Below, piece after piece: positions 48,204 to 58,259 of a stretch of DNA of 64,000 nt. The stretch's first letter is position 1, and every line of letters starts with the position of its first letter. The notes below the pieces were generated by a model. That model had not been told where the DNA came from. It did no database searches and saw only the letters and a list, made by a program, of their open reading frames with translations. A program made the translations under genes and the position numbers. The stretch lies in the NCBI GenBank assembly GCA_033961575.1, contig CM066729.1:92631001-92695000 (forward strand). Reading direction: 5' to 3'. The DNA is from Aselliscus stoliczkanus. Lineage: Eukaryota > Chordata > Mammalia > Chiroptera > Hipposideridae.

Positions 48204-49300
48204 TAGTGGTTTTAAGGATGCTCAAAGAACACAGTGAGAACTTCAACAGGGAGATAGCAAGTATAAAAATAAGACATAGAAAACATAATAAGGAACCAGC
48301 AGAAGTGGAGAATACAAATACTGAAATGAAGAATGTACTAGGAGTTACCAGCAGACTAGATGAAGCAGAGGATCAAATCAGTGATTTGGAAGACAAGATA
48401 GAAAACATCCAACAGGAACAGCAAAAAAAGAACTCCCCAAAACTGAGATAGCTTCAGAGACCTCTGGGACAACATTAAACATAATAACATTTGCATCATA
48501 CAGGTACCACAAGGAAAAGAGAGAAAGAAAGGAATTGAGAAATTATTTGAAGATGAAACTATAATGACGGAAAACTTTCCTAACGTGGTGAAGGAAATTG
48601 ACATACAAATCAAGGAAGCACAGAGAGTCCCAAACAAGGTGAACACAAACAGGCCCACACTAGGACACATTATAATTAAAATGGCAACGTTTAAAAACAA
48701 AGATACAATCTAAAAGCAACACAAGAAAAGTAACTAGTAACTTATAAGGGAGCTCCCATAAGATGGTCAGCTGATTACTCAACAAAAACTTTGCAGGCCA
48801 GAATGGATTGGCACAAAATATTCAATGTGATGAAAACCAAGGACCTACAACCAAGGGTACTCTACCTAGAAAGGCTGTCATTTAAAATTGAAGAACAGAT
48901 AAAGAGCTTCCCCTTCAAGAAAAAAGCTAAAGGAGTTCATTACCATGAAACCAGCATTACAAGAAATCTTAGAGGGACTTCTTTAAGATGGTGGGGGGAA
49001 AAAAAAAATTATGAATAATAAAATGGCAATAGCTACACATCTATCCATAATTACTTTCAATGTAAATGGATTAAGTGTTCCAATCAAAAGACATAGGAGG
49101 CCAGAATGGGTAAGAAAACAAAACCCTCACATGCTGCTTACAAAGACTCACTTCGGACTGAAAGACACACAGATGAAAAGCAAAGATTTGGAAAAAGATA
49201 TTTCATGAATATGGAAAAATAAAATAACTAGGCTTGCAATACTTATATCAGACAAAACAGATTTTAAAACAAATGCTATAACAAGAGACAAAGAAGGGCC
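48204..49300 (+). pseudogene. Second L1: ORF1 pseudogene and start of ORF2
   Basis: Begins within the ORF1 coiled coil at the same internal point seen at about 42851 in the first L1 ('agtggttttaaggatgctca'). ORF1 text is legible: SRLDEAEDQISDLEDKIENI (frame 48107-48451), …MKTKDLQPRVLYLERLSFKI (frame 48791-49018). ORF2 then starts: MAIATHLSIITFNVNGLSVP at about 49023, with endonuclease text to about 49297, where it breaks off. Confidence 0.82.
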
Positions 49301-50335
49301 AAGTAATCCCAATTCTGCGTATTTATCTGAGGAAACCCAAAACGCTGCATCAAGGGGACATGTGCATCCATATGTTCATTGCAGCATAATTTAAAATGGC
49401 CAATATGTGGAGGAAGCCTGGGTATCCATCAATGGATGAATGGATAAAGAGTAGGTAGTATGTATGAACAATAGAATATTGATTGGCCATGGAAGGGAAT
49501 GGGTTCTTGCCATTTGCAGCTTCATGGATAAACCTGGAGAATATTGTGCTGCATGGATTGTCAGACAGAGAAAGACCAATGTATTGGGATTTTGCTTATA
49601 TGTGGAATCTAAAGAATAAAATGAACAAACAAAACAAATAAACTCATAGATACAGAAAACATTTTGATTGTTGCCAGATGGGAATGGTGTTGAGGTGGGG
49701 AGTGGGTGAAAAAAGGGAAAAGGGTTAACAAGTACAAATTGGTTGCTACAAAATAGTTCTGGGATGTAGGGTATAGTATAAGGAATATAGTCAGTGATAT
49801 TGTAATAACTATGTATGGTGTCAGATGGGTACTAGATTCATTGGATTGACAGATAGAAGGAGGTTTGGGGCAGGGTGAAAAAGGTGAAAGGATTAAGAAG
49901 TATAAATTTATAGTTACAAAATAGTCATGGGGATGTAAAGTAAAGCATAGGGAATATAGTCAATAATATGGTAATAACTATGTATAGTGCCAGGTGGGTA
50001 CCAGATTATCAGGGGGATCACTTCTTAAATTATATTAATGTTTAGCCTCTATGCTGTACACCTGAAATTAATATAAAATAATATTGAATGTCAACTGTAC
50101 TTGAAAAGTTAAAAAAGGGGAGAAAAGTCAAAAGGGAATCAGAGTCTGTATTTCCAGGTATAAAACAAATAAGTCATGGGATGTAATATATACCAAAGCA
50201 TAGGAAATACAGTTAATAATATTGTGATAACATGGTATGGTGTCAGGTGGTTGCTGGACTTCTCATGGTGATCAATTCTTTGGGTATATAAATGTTAAAT
50301 AACTATGTGTAGCCCTGAAAATAATATAATGTTTT

Positions 50336-50338
<3 letters not shown>
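49301..50338 (+). mobile_element. Second L1: ORF2 end joined by deletion, and tandem 3' UTR
   Basis: At about 49298 the endonuclease region jumps to the last part of ORF2 ('gcgtatttatctgaggaaac', 'ttcattgcagcataattta', 'ccatcaatggatgaatggat'), so about 3 kb of ORF2, including the whole reverse transcriptase, is gone. The 3' UTR follows in three related modules (about 49700-49850, 49870-50104 and 50105-50338), each with a 'ggaatatagtcaataat / gtaataactatgtatagtg / gggtactagattc' core. Confidence 0.8.

Positions 50339-50339
<1 letters not shown>

Positions 50340-50395
<56 letters not shown>
50340..50395. repeat. (AT)n microsatellite
   Basis: Long perfect AT run between the L1 tail and an antisense long SINE. 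Confidence 0.97.
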
Positions 50396-50397
<2 letters not shown>

Positions 50398-50830
50398 AGA
50401 TTTTTATTGGGAAATTGGGGGAGGAGAACAGCGTTGGGGAATCGGGGAAGGGGAACAGACAAGTTGCTGTCTTTTGTTCTTCAGTCTAGTTGCGGAGGAC
50501 GTTGCTTCTCTGGCCCATGTTGGTATGGTCATTGTGCTCTTCCCGGATGAGGCAGATCAGTCGCCGGCCTCTGGATGGTCGCTCACCGCAGCTATTGGCA
50601 GCTCATGCTGGCTGCCAGCCGCTCACGCTGGCTGCTGGCCACTCGCTGTAGCCTATGGCAGCCCACTGCAGCAGGGGCTGCAGCCTACACCATCGCCTGG
50701 GGCTCGCAGCTCCAGGTGGAGCTGTTATTAGCTGTAGATGGCAGTGTCACTGGCCCTCATATGTGGGATCCAACCGGGGTCGCTGGCATACTAAAACCAG
50801 CTCTTAACCAATGTGGCACTCGGCCGGCCC
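50396..50830 (-). mobile_element. Long SINE, near full length
   Basis: Antisense copy of the long SINE from the 'aagatttttattgggaaatt' tail complement to the ggccggccc head at 50830. It has two units of the internal 20-bp motif (ctggctgccagccgctcacg area, 50603-50650). Its GC-rich body produces the frames at 50474-50838, which are not coding. Confidence 0.92.
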
Positions 50831-51564
50831 TAAGTTAGCTATATTTTTAACAAAAATCTTTTAAAAACTGGTAAGATTATTCAAATAATAATTTTATATA
50901 TTATCCAACAAATTTAATAAAAGCAAGGTTTTGGGAAGTTCACTGGACATGAGTGTGAATATTGTAAATTCAGTTAAAAAGTTATATATTTAAAATATCA
51001 TACATTAAATAAAAAATCATTGTATATGTAGTAATAATATTAGTAACAATATTGACACTAACAAAATAAAATTTTCTGACTTACAGAATTATGATTGGAA
51101 CACTTTTTTTCTAACTTAGAAATCCTATGCAGCCAATGTTGTTGAAATTGGTCATGTAAATCAATAATTCATAATTACAGCCAAATGAGCAGTAATATTT
51201 TAGCAACTGAAATATAATCAATAATTGTCAAAATCTACATAAAAATGTCACTGAAATATATAATATTTTGTGATAAAGTGCATGCTTATCATCATATTAT
51301 AATTATCATCGTTTATTTAAAAAGGCAATACAGACTTTCACTCTGTGATATCTGATACAGAAAGTTTGAAATTGCAAAAAAGTATTTTGTAAATCCTTTT
51401 TAATAGGCTACAATTCTATTGAACCTTTTATGAATGAGTGCTCTATTTGATCACATTTCTTTCAAAATCAGTTGAAAATCTTCAAAGAATTTAATGAAGA
51501 AAAAATCAAAAGAGGTCATTTTTTTGTAGTTTTTAAAAAACTTTAATTATTGAAAATAAATCTT
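50831..51564. other. Unrecognised AT-rich sequence
   Basis: Nothing recognised. Confidence 0.45.
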
Positions 51565-52324
51565 ATTCATATTTATGTGGGTTTATTTCTGGGTTTTCAA
51601 TTCTATTCTATTGGTCTGTGTGTTTTTCTGCTAATACCATACTGTTTTGATTATTGTTGCCCTGTAGTACAAGCTGAAATCACGGAGTGTGATATCTCCA
51701 GCATTATTCTTTTTTCATAGGATTGTTTTGGCTACTTGGGGTCTTTCATGGTTCCATGCACATCTGATGATTTTTTGTGCTACTTCTTTATAAAATGCCA
51801 TTGGGATTTTGATGGGGATTGCATTAAATCTGTATATTGCTTTGGGTAATATGGCCATTTTAACTATGTTGATTCTTCCAATTGGATAAAGAAGATGTGG
51901 TATATATACACAATGGAAAACTACTCTGCCATAAGAAAAGATGAAACTGCCATTTGTGACAACATGGATGGATCCTGAGATTTTTATGCTAAGCAAAATA
52001 GTTCAGAAGAGGAAAATGAGAACCATATGGTTTCACTAATATATGGGATATAAAACTGAAAGCAACAAAGTATCAAGGCAAACAATTAAAGAAACAAAAA
52101 TTCTTAGACACAGACAATAGTTTAGTTGTTACCAGAGGGTAAAGGGGGAGGAGGGTGGTAGATGAGGGTAAACAGGATCAAATATATTGTGATGGAAGGA
52201 GAGCTGACTGTGGGTGGTAAACACATAATGTGATACGTAGATGATGTATTACAGAATTGTATACTTGAAACCTATGTAACTTTACTAATTATTGTCACCC
52301 TGATACATTTTAATTAAAAGGAAA
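51565..52324 (+). mobile_element. 5'-inverted (twin-primed) L1 with TSD
   Basis: About 51565-51882 is antisense late-ORF2 sequence (minus frame 51715-51996 reads …[24 protein letters not shown]…). At about 51883 the orientation flips and plus-strand ORF2 end plus bat-type 3' UTR follows ('ggataaagaagatgtggtat', 'ggttaccagagggt'-type block, 'tggtaaacacataatgtgat', 'gtacttgaaacctatgtaac'). It is flanked by gaaaataaatctt (51552-51564) and gaaaataaagctt (52325-52337), a 13-bp duplication with one mismatch. The poly-A tail is eroded. Confidence 0.87.
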
Positions 52325-52433
52325 GAAAATAAAGCTTGTAAAGACCATATTACAGAAATACACTGAATTTAGACTATGAAAGTAAGAGAGGGAATAAATT
52401 GAATGACTGAGTTTAAATAATAAATTGGGGAAG

Positions 52434-52846
52434 GGGAACAGACAAGTTGCTGTCCTTTTGTTCTTCAGTCTAGTTGTGGAGAACATTTGTTCTTCAGTCT
52501 AGTTGTGGAGAACATTGCTTCACTGACCCATGCTGGTTGCACTCTTCCCGGGTGAGGCAGATTGGTCGCTGGCCTCTGGATGGCCATTCACGGAGGTTAT
52601 CGGCAGCTCATTCTGGCTGCCAGCAACTCATGCTGGCTGCCGGCCACTCACTGTAGCTTATGGCAGCCCACTGCAGCAGAGGCTGCAGCCTACACCGTTG
52701 CCGGAACTCATGCAACCCAGCTTCTGGTCAAGCTGTTGTTTACCATCTTAGCTATAGAGGGCAGTGTCACTGGCCCTCATCTGTGGTATCCAACCCCGGG
52801 GCCACTGTCATCCCAAGCCAGCTCTTAACCAACGTGCCACTCAGCT
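52434..52846 (-). mobile_element. Long SINE with internal 29-bp tandem duplication
   Basis: Antisense long SINE missing part of its tail region and the last bases of its head. A 29-bp segment (ttgttcttcagtctagttgt...) occurs twice in direct tandem, 52458-52486 and 52487-52515, identical copies, a feature absent from the other three long SINEs here. It has two units of the internal 20-bp motif. Confidence 0.9.
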
Positions 52847-53999
52847 TAAGTATTTCATTTTTTTGTTGTGCTAATATAAATGGTGATACATTTGTAATAT
52901 CAAATTCCACTTGTTCATTGCTGTTATATAAGAAAACAATTGACTTGTATGTTATCGTTGTTTCCTGTAACCTTGTTATAATTGCTTATTTGTTCCCAGA
53001 GTTTTTTGTTGATTCTTTCAGATTTTTTATATTTATGATCATGTGATCTGTGAACAAAGCCTAGAGTTTGTCCTAGGATGTCTTCTAGAAATTTTATAAT
53101 TTTTCCTTTTATATTTATATTGCTGATATATTCTAAGTTATAACTTATAAAATATGTAAGTTACGTGTCTACATACCCTTTTTTTCTCTATAGGTGTCCA
53201 AATATTCAAGTTCCATTTGTTGAAATGATTATCTTTTCTCCATTGAATTATTTCACCAATACCATGATGTCTTAATTACTATAAGTCTTAAATTAAGGTA
53301 ACGTCAATCTTTCAACTTTGTTCTTTTCTCTCTATCTTGTGTTGATTATCTGGGTCTTTTGCCTTTCATATGAACTTTACAATCAGTTTCTTGAAACCTA
53401 CAAAACAACTTGCTGGGACCTTGTTTGGGATTATATAGAATCTATAGATTAAGTTGGAAAGAATGGACATTTTAACAATATTGAGAATTTTAACCCACTG
53501 ACATGATATGTCATAATTTTTTACATTTTCTTTGATTCCTTTCATCAGAGTTTTGTAGATTTTGTATACAGATTCTGAAGATAATTCGTTAGATATTCAC
53601 CTATGTGGTTCCTTTTTTAAAAGCTATTGCAAATGTTATGATTTTAATTTCAAATTCCTACTCTTTATTGATAGTATGTAATAAAGCAATTTACTTGTGT
53701 ATTAACCTTTTATCTGGCAACCCTCTATAACCACTTATAATTTAAAGATTTTTCTTTCATTTCTTTGGGATCTTGCAGATGACTTTGTATGATCTGCTAA
53801 GATAGTTTTATTTAAGATAGTTTTATCTGCTAAGATAGTCTTATTGCACCAGCTGGTCTTCTAGTACCATGCTGAGTAAGAATGGTGAGATGGGCCATCA
53901 TTTTCTTATTCCCAATTACAAGGGTAAAGCATTCGGTTTTGTACCATAAAATAGGATGTTAGCTGTATATTTTATAAATTTTTTATCGAGTTAAAGAAG

Positions 54000-54518
54000 G
54001 GTAGAAGATAGAAGATTGGATAAAGATGATGTGGTTCATATATACAACAGAATATTACCCAGCCTTAAACAAATGAAAACTTACCATTTGTGACAAAATG
54101 GATGGCTTTGGAGGGTATTATGCTAAGTGCAGTAATTCAGACAGGGAAAGATAAATACTATTTGATCTCACTTATATTTGAAATCTAAGGAACAGAGTAA
54201 AGAAACAGACTCAGAGACTCAGAGAACAAACTGATGGTTCCCAGATGAAAGGGGTTAGGTGACTGGGTAAAAAAAGGTTACGGGATTCAGCAGTACAAAT
54301 TGGTAGCTACAAAATAGTTATAGGGATGTAGAGTACAACCTAAGGAATATAGTTGATAATAATGTAATAACTATGTATAGTGCCAGATGGATACAAGACA
54401 TATTGGGGAGAGCAATTCATAAATGATATAAATTTGTAACTACTATACTGTATACCTGAAATTAATATAAAATAATATTGGAGGTCAAGTGTAATTGAAA
54501 AGATAAAACCTCGCCTGT
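54000..54518 (+). mobile_element. L1 3' end nested in antisense old L1
   Basis: Starts in late ORF2 ('ggataaagatgatgtggttc', 'aatattacccagccttaaa') and ends in a 3' UTR with one module ('agtacaaattggtagctaca', 'gtaataactatgtatagtgc', 'actgtatacctgaaattaat'). On both sides antisense old-L1 text continues ('ttttttatcgagttaaagaag' left, 'cctctatttctaattttct' right), which shows that this copy landed inside it. Confidence 0.78.
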
Positions 54519-55219
54519 CCCCCTGCAAAAAAAGGTTTCCTCTATTTCTAATTTTCTGAGAGATTTTTATCAAGTACGGGTGTTAAATTTTGTCATTTTT
54601 TTTTCCCTGCACTAATTGACATAATCCCATGAGTTTTCTAATCATGAATGTGGATTAATTAAAATGACTTGTGAATGTTGAAGCAATCCTGCATATCCAG
54701 AATAATCTTATTTGGCTGTGGTATATAATTTGTATACATTGTTGGATTTGAGTTAATAATAATCTGATGAGGATTTTGAAAGCATGTTCATGAGATGTAT
54801 TGGTCTATAATTTTCCTTACTAGTAGTGTCTTTATCTGATTGGAGTATTAGGATAATGCTGGCCTCATAGAATAACCTAGGAGGTGCTCATACTACGTCT
54901 ATATTCTGAAGAGATTCTAGAGAATTGGTATCATTTGTCCTTAAACCTTGGGTAGAATTCACTAGTGAAACTATCTGAGCCTACTGCTTTTTCCTTTGGA
55001 ATTTTATTAATTATCAGTTCAATTTCTTTAATAGATATAGGCATATCCAGATTTTTTTTCCCCCCCTCTGGTGTGTTTTGGTAGTTCGGGTCTTTCAAGG
55101 TATTGGTTTATTTCACCTAAATTATTGAATTCATGGGCATATCATTGTTCATAGGATTCTTTATTGTCATTTTAAAGTTCGTGGAATGAGTACTGATGAT
55201 TCCTATTTTATTTCTGATA

Positions 55220-55629
55220 TTTTTTTTAAAGATTTTTATTGGGGAATTGGGGGAGGGGAACAGTGTTGGGGAATCAGGGAAGGGGAACAGACAAGTTGCT
55301 GTCTTTTTGTTCTTCAGTCTAGTTGCGGAGGACGTTGCTTCACTGGCCCATGTTGGTATCATCATTGCGTTCTTCCTGGATGAGGCAGATCGGTCGCCGG
55401 CCTCTGGATGGTTGCTCACCGCAGCTATTGGCTGCTCACGCTGGCTGCAGGCCACTCACTGTAGCCTATGGCAGCCCACACCATCGCAGGGGCTTGCTGC
55501 AGCCCAGCTCCAGGTGGAGCTGTTGTTAGCTGTAGAGGGCAGTGTCACTGGCCCTCATATGTGGAATCCGAACCGGGGTTGCTGGCATCCCCAAACCAGC
55601 TCTTAACCAATGTGCCACTCAGCCAGCCC
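55220..55629 (-). mobile_element. Long SINE with one internal repeat unit
   Basis: Antisense long SINE with an intact tail complement ('aaagatttttattggggaat') and head (…actcagccagccc). Only one unit of the internal 20-bp motif remains (55434-55460), and the adjoining gcagcccacacc region is rearranged. Short duplication tctgata at 55213-55219 and 55630-55636. Frames at 55186-55848 come from its GC-rich body. Confidence 0.9.
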
Positions 55630-56170
55630 TCTGATAGTCTTAATTTATGTTTTCTCTCTGCATTTCTTTGTTACTGGGGGTTGAGGTTTTACAGCTTTAT
55701 TGGTCTTCTTAAAAATCAACTGTTAATTTCATTGATTTTCCCTATTATTTTCATGTTGTCATTTTTTATTGATCTCTACTCTTATTTTTATTATTTCTTT
55801 TCCTTTTCTTGCTTGGGAATTAAATTACCTTTATTTCTGGTTCCCTAAGGTATTGATTTTAGATCTCTCTACTCTTCTAACATGCACTTAATGTTATGAT
55901 TTTTACTTTGAACACTGTTTCCATAGTACCTAACAAATTTTGATAAATCTATTTTTTATTTTCACGTAGTTCAAAATGCATTGAAATTGCATCAAGACTT
56001 TTCCTTTGACTCATTTCTTATTTAGAAGGGTGTGGTTTAATCTTCAAATATTTAGGAATTGTCCAGCTATTTTATGCCATCATTGATTTCAATTGTAATC
56101 CCATTGTAATCTAAATGGCATTAGAGTGAGAAACTCTTGGTACTACTAGATTAGGGAGACCCTACATTTT

Positions 56171-56834
56171 CACAGGTTTTCTTTCTAATATTTCCACTAG
56201 GTTCTCATGGTGAGGAGCCAAGAAATATGTTTTTTATTGTATTTCTAGCAGGTGAGATGAAGAAAACTAGAAACTATCAATCATGTTGTCTTTCTACAGA
56301 GAGCACTTCCTTCATGTAGGAAGTTAGGGCAGAGGCATATTGACCTAGTCTGACCAATAACCAAGCCTATTTGAATCTCTGCTTAGTCTTTGTTAGAACT
56401 GGTCTATTTTAGGTTCACTCTTACTCCTACAGCATAGCCCTGAGAGGTTCCACCTGAGAAATTTTGGTATTTAGCAGGTCTACTTCTCTTTTGTAAACAA
56501 CAAACTGCCCAAGTTTTCATTCACCCTTGAGTCTAAGGAATGCTTTACTCAGACTCTCAGCTTCCTGAGGACCTCTTTAAATTTGGCAAAGCTTCAAAGA
56601 AAATGATGTTGCCAAATGCCTTGTTTACCCTTTGGGCTTTTATTCTATAGGATCTTGAGCTCTCAAGTACTTGCTGCTTTTTAAGCTCTTCAATGTCTCG
56701 TAACACACATTTTTTTGTTTTTTAAAACTTTTCTTCTTTGTCGGAAGATTGTAATGGGAAAAGAAAGAAAAGTATTATACCTTTACCAGAGGGAAAAGTT
56801 AAGATGACTCTTAAAAGTTTTGTATATAATCTTC
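56171..56834. other. Unrecognised sequence
   Basis: Nothing recognised. It may contain more of the old L1 or another decayed element. Confidence 0.4.
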
Positions 56835-56846
56835 CCATATAATTTT

Positions 56847-56949
56847 TTTTTTTTTGAGGGCAGTGTCACTGGGCCTCACATGTGGGATCAGAACCCGAGC
56901 CGCTGGCTTCCCAAGCCAGCACTTAACCACTGCATCACTCGGCCGGCCC
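56847..56949 (-). mobile_element. Short tRNA-derived SINE with perfect TSD
   Basis: Antisense SINE with poly-T on plus, 'gagggcagtgtcactgggcc', the palindromic 'gctggcttcccaagccagc' arm and the ctcggccggccc head ending at 56949. A perfect 12-bp duplication ccatataatttt lies at 56835-56846 and 56950-56961. Confidence 0.93.
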
Positions 56950-57053
56950 CCATATAATTTTAATATCCCAGAATTCTGAATCGTTTAGCTAGTCAAGGAA
57001 TATGATATTAACAGAGATCACATATTATTATTACTGTAAAAATGATTTAACGT

Positions 57054-57418
57054 TTGTCTCAGTCTGCTCAGGCTACTATAACAAAATATCATAGACTGGG
57101 TGGCTTAAGCAACAAACTTACTTCTTACTGTTCTGGAGGCTGGAAGTGCAAAATCGAGGCAGGTTTGGTTCCTGGTGAAGATGTTTTTCCTGACTTCATT
57201 TGCCCATGGCCTTTCCCCAATGTGTGGACTTGGAGAGAGAGAACTCTTCTGTCTCTTTTTCTTCTTATAAAAACACTAATTCCCCCCTCATGAGAGCACT
57301 ACCCTCATGACCTCATTTAACCTAATTACTTCCCAAGGTCCCCACTTCCAAGTGCCATCACTTTGGGGGCTAAGGATTTAACATACGAATTTAGAAGAAA
57401 TATAAACATTCAGTATAT
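57054..57418 (-). mobile_element. MaLR LTR, antisense
   Basis: Reversed MaLR-type LTR: 'agtctgctcaggctactata', 'catagactgggtggcttaag', 'ttctggaggctggaagtgca', 'ctcatgagagcactaccctc', 'cctaattacttcccaaggtc', 'caagtgccatcactttggg', ending 'aaacattcagtat'. Well preserved relative to other MaLR pieces here. Solo LTR. Confidence 0.85.
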
Positions 57419-57429
57419 TTATTTAATCA

Positions 57430-57600
57430 TTTATTTAAAATTTGTAATTGAGTGTCTATCATGCGCCAGGTATAATTCATGTTATGGAAGATACAATGAT
57501 TAGCCAGATATAAACTGCCTTTTTTTCAGAATTAACCATATAGTGTGGAAGATAGACAATTAAAGAAGTAAATATGTAATATGGAACATTTATTGTAATA
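57430..57600 (+). mobile_element. Possible ancient mammalian-wide repeat (L2/MIR-type)
   Basis: 'attgagtgtctatcatgcgc', 'caggtataattcatgttatg', 'gatacaatgattagccagat' and 'gaagatagacaattaaagaa' are reminiscent of the common mammalian motif '…gagtgcctactatgtgccagg…gatacagcagtgaac…agacaataaa…'. Exact family not assigned. Confidence 0.5.
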
Positions 57601-57635
57601 AATGGGAAAGTGTAAAAGTATATGGCAGTATGTCA

Positions 57636-58001
57636 TCTTTTCTTATGGCAGAACGGATCTTGAGATTATTACGCTAAGCAAAATGAGCCAGACAGAAAAA
57701 GTTGAGAACCATATGATTTTACTGCTAAATGAGATATAAAACTGAAAGTAACAAAGGAACAAGACAAAAAGAGAAACAAAAACTCAAAGATATAGACAAC
57801 AGTTTAGTAGTTACCAGAGGGTAAGCGGGGAGAGGGGTGGTAGATGAGGATAAAAGCGATAAAATATATAATGACGGAAGGAGAACTGACTCTGGGTGGT
57901 GAACACACAATGTGATATATAGATGATATATTACAAAATTCCATACTTGAAACCTACATAGCTTTACTAACTATTGTCACCCCAATAAATTTTAATAATA
58001 A
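57636..58001 (+). mobile_element. Bat-type L1 3' end
   Basis: Severely 5'-truncated L1: ORF2 end ('gatcttgagattattacgct') and bat-type 3' UTR ('gtagttaccagagggtaagc', 'aaggagaactgactctgggt', 'ggtgaacacacaatgtgata', 'attgtcaccccaataaattt'). A SINE abuts its 3' end directly. Confidence 0.88.
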
Positions 58002-58117
58002 GGACTAGCCGAGTGGTGCGGTGGTTAAGTGCTGGATTGGGAAGCCAGCGGCCCTGATTCAGGTCCCAGATATGAGGGCCAGTGACACTACCCTCAAAAA
58101 AAAAAACAAAAAAAAAC
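58002..58117 (+). mobile_element. Short tRNA-derived SINE at L1 tail
   Basis: Head ggactagccgagtggtgcgg lies immediately after the L1 'aataataa' tail, then 'ctggattgggaagccagcgg', a B-box-like 'gattcaggtccca', 'gagggccagtgacactaccc' and an A-rich tail with C interruptions. It has no clear separate left duplication. Confidence 0.88.
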
Positions 58118-58136
58118 AACCAAAGAAATAGTTTTT

Positions 58137-58240
58137 GGGCCGGCCGAGTGACACCGTGGTTACGCGCTGACTTTGGAAGCCAGTGGCCCCGGTTCGGGTC
58201 TCACATATGAGGGCCTGGGAACTGCCCTCACAAAAAAAAT
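58137..58240 (+). mobile_element. Short tRNA-derived SINE, second of a tandem pair
   Basis: Plus-strand SINE starting gggccggccgagtgacaccg about 20 bp after the tail of the preceding SINE, with 'ccggttcgggtctcac' and a deletion in the usually conserved 'ggccagtgacactgccc' segment (reads gggcctgggaactgcc). A-rich tail. Confidence 0.88.
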
Positions 58241-58259
58241 TAAAAAAGAAAAAAAAAAC

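Larger units (their letters stand above)
52850..56170 (-). mobile_element. Old L1 ORF2, antisense, interrupted by younger insertions
   Basis: A long antisense old L1. Recognisable plus-strand text includes 'aattccacttgttcattgct', 'ttttgttgattctttcagat', 'gtttcttgaaacctacaaaa', 'tttcatcagagttttgtag', 'gtacgggtgttaaattttgt', 'gaagcaatcctgcatatcca', 'aatgctggcctcatagaata' and 'attggtcttcttaaaaatca'. A second related block at 53655-53770 partly repeats the first, so more than one old fragment may be present. Interrupted at 54000-54518 by a plus-strand L1 and at 55220-55629 by a long SINE. All frames are broken. Confidence 0.72.

Noticed and set aside
50474..50838. Long frames rich in Ala/Gly/Ser/Leu as a possible gene
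   Set aside because: They are translations of the GC-rich body of the long SINE; the same peptides recur at 52.5 and 55.3 kb.
55196..55848. 136- and 126-residue plus frames near 55.2-55.8 kb
   Set aside because: Read-through of the antisense long SINE into antisense old L1.
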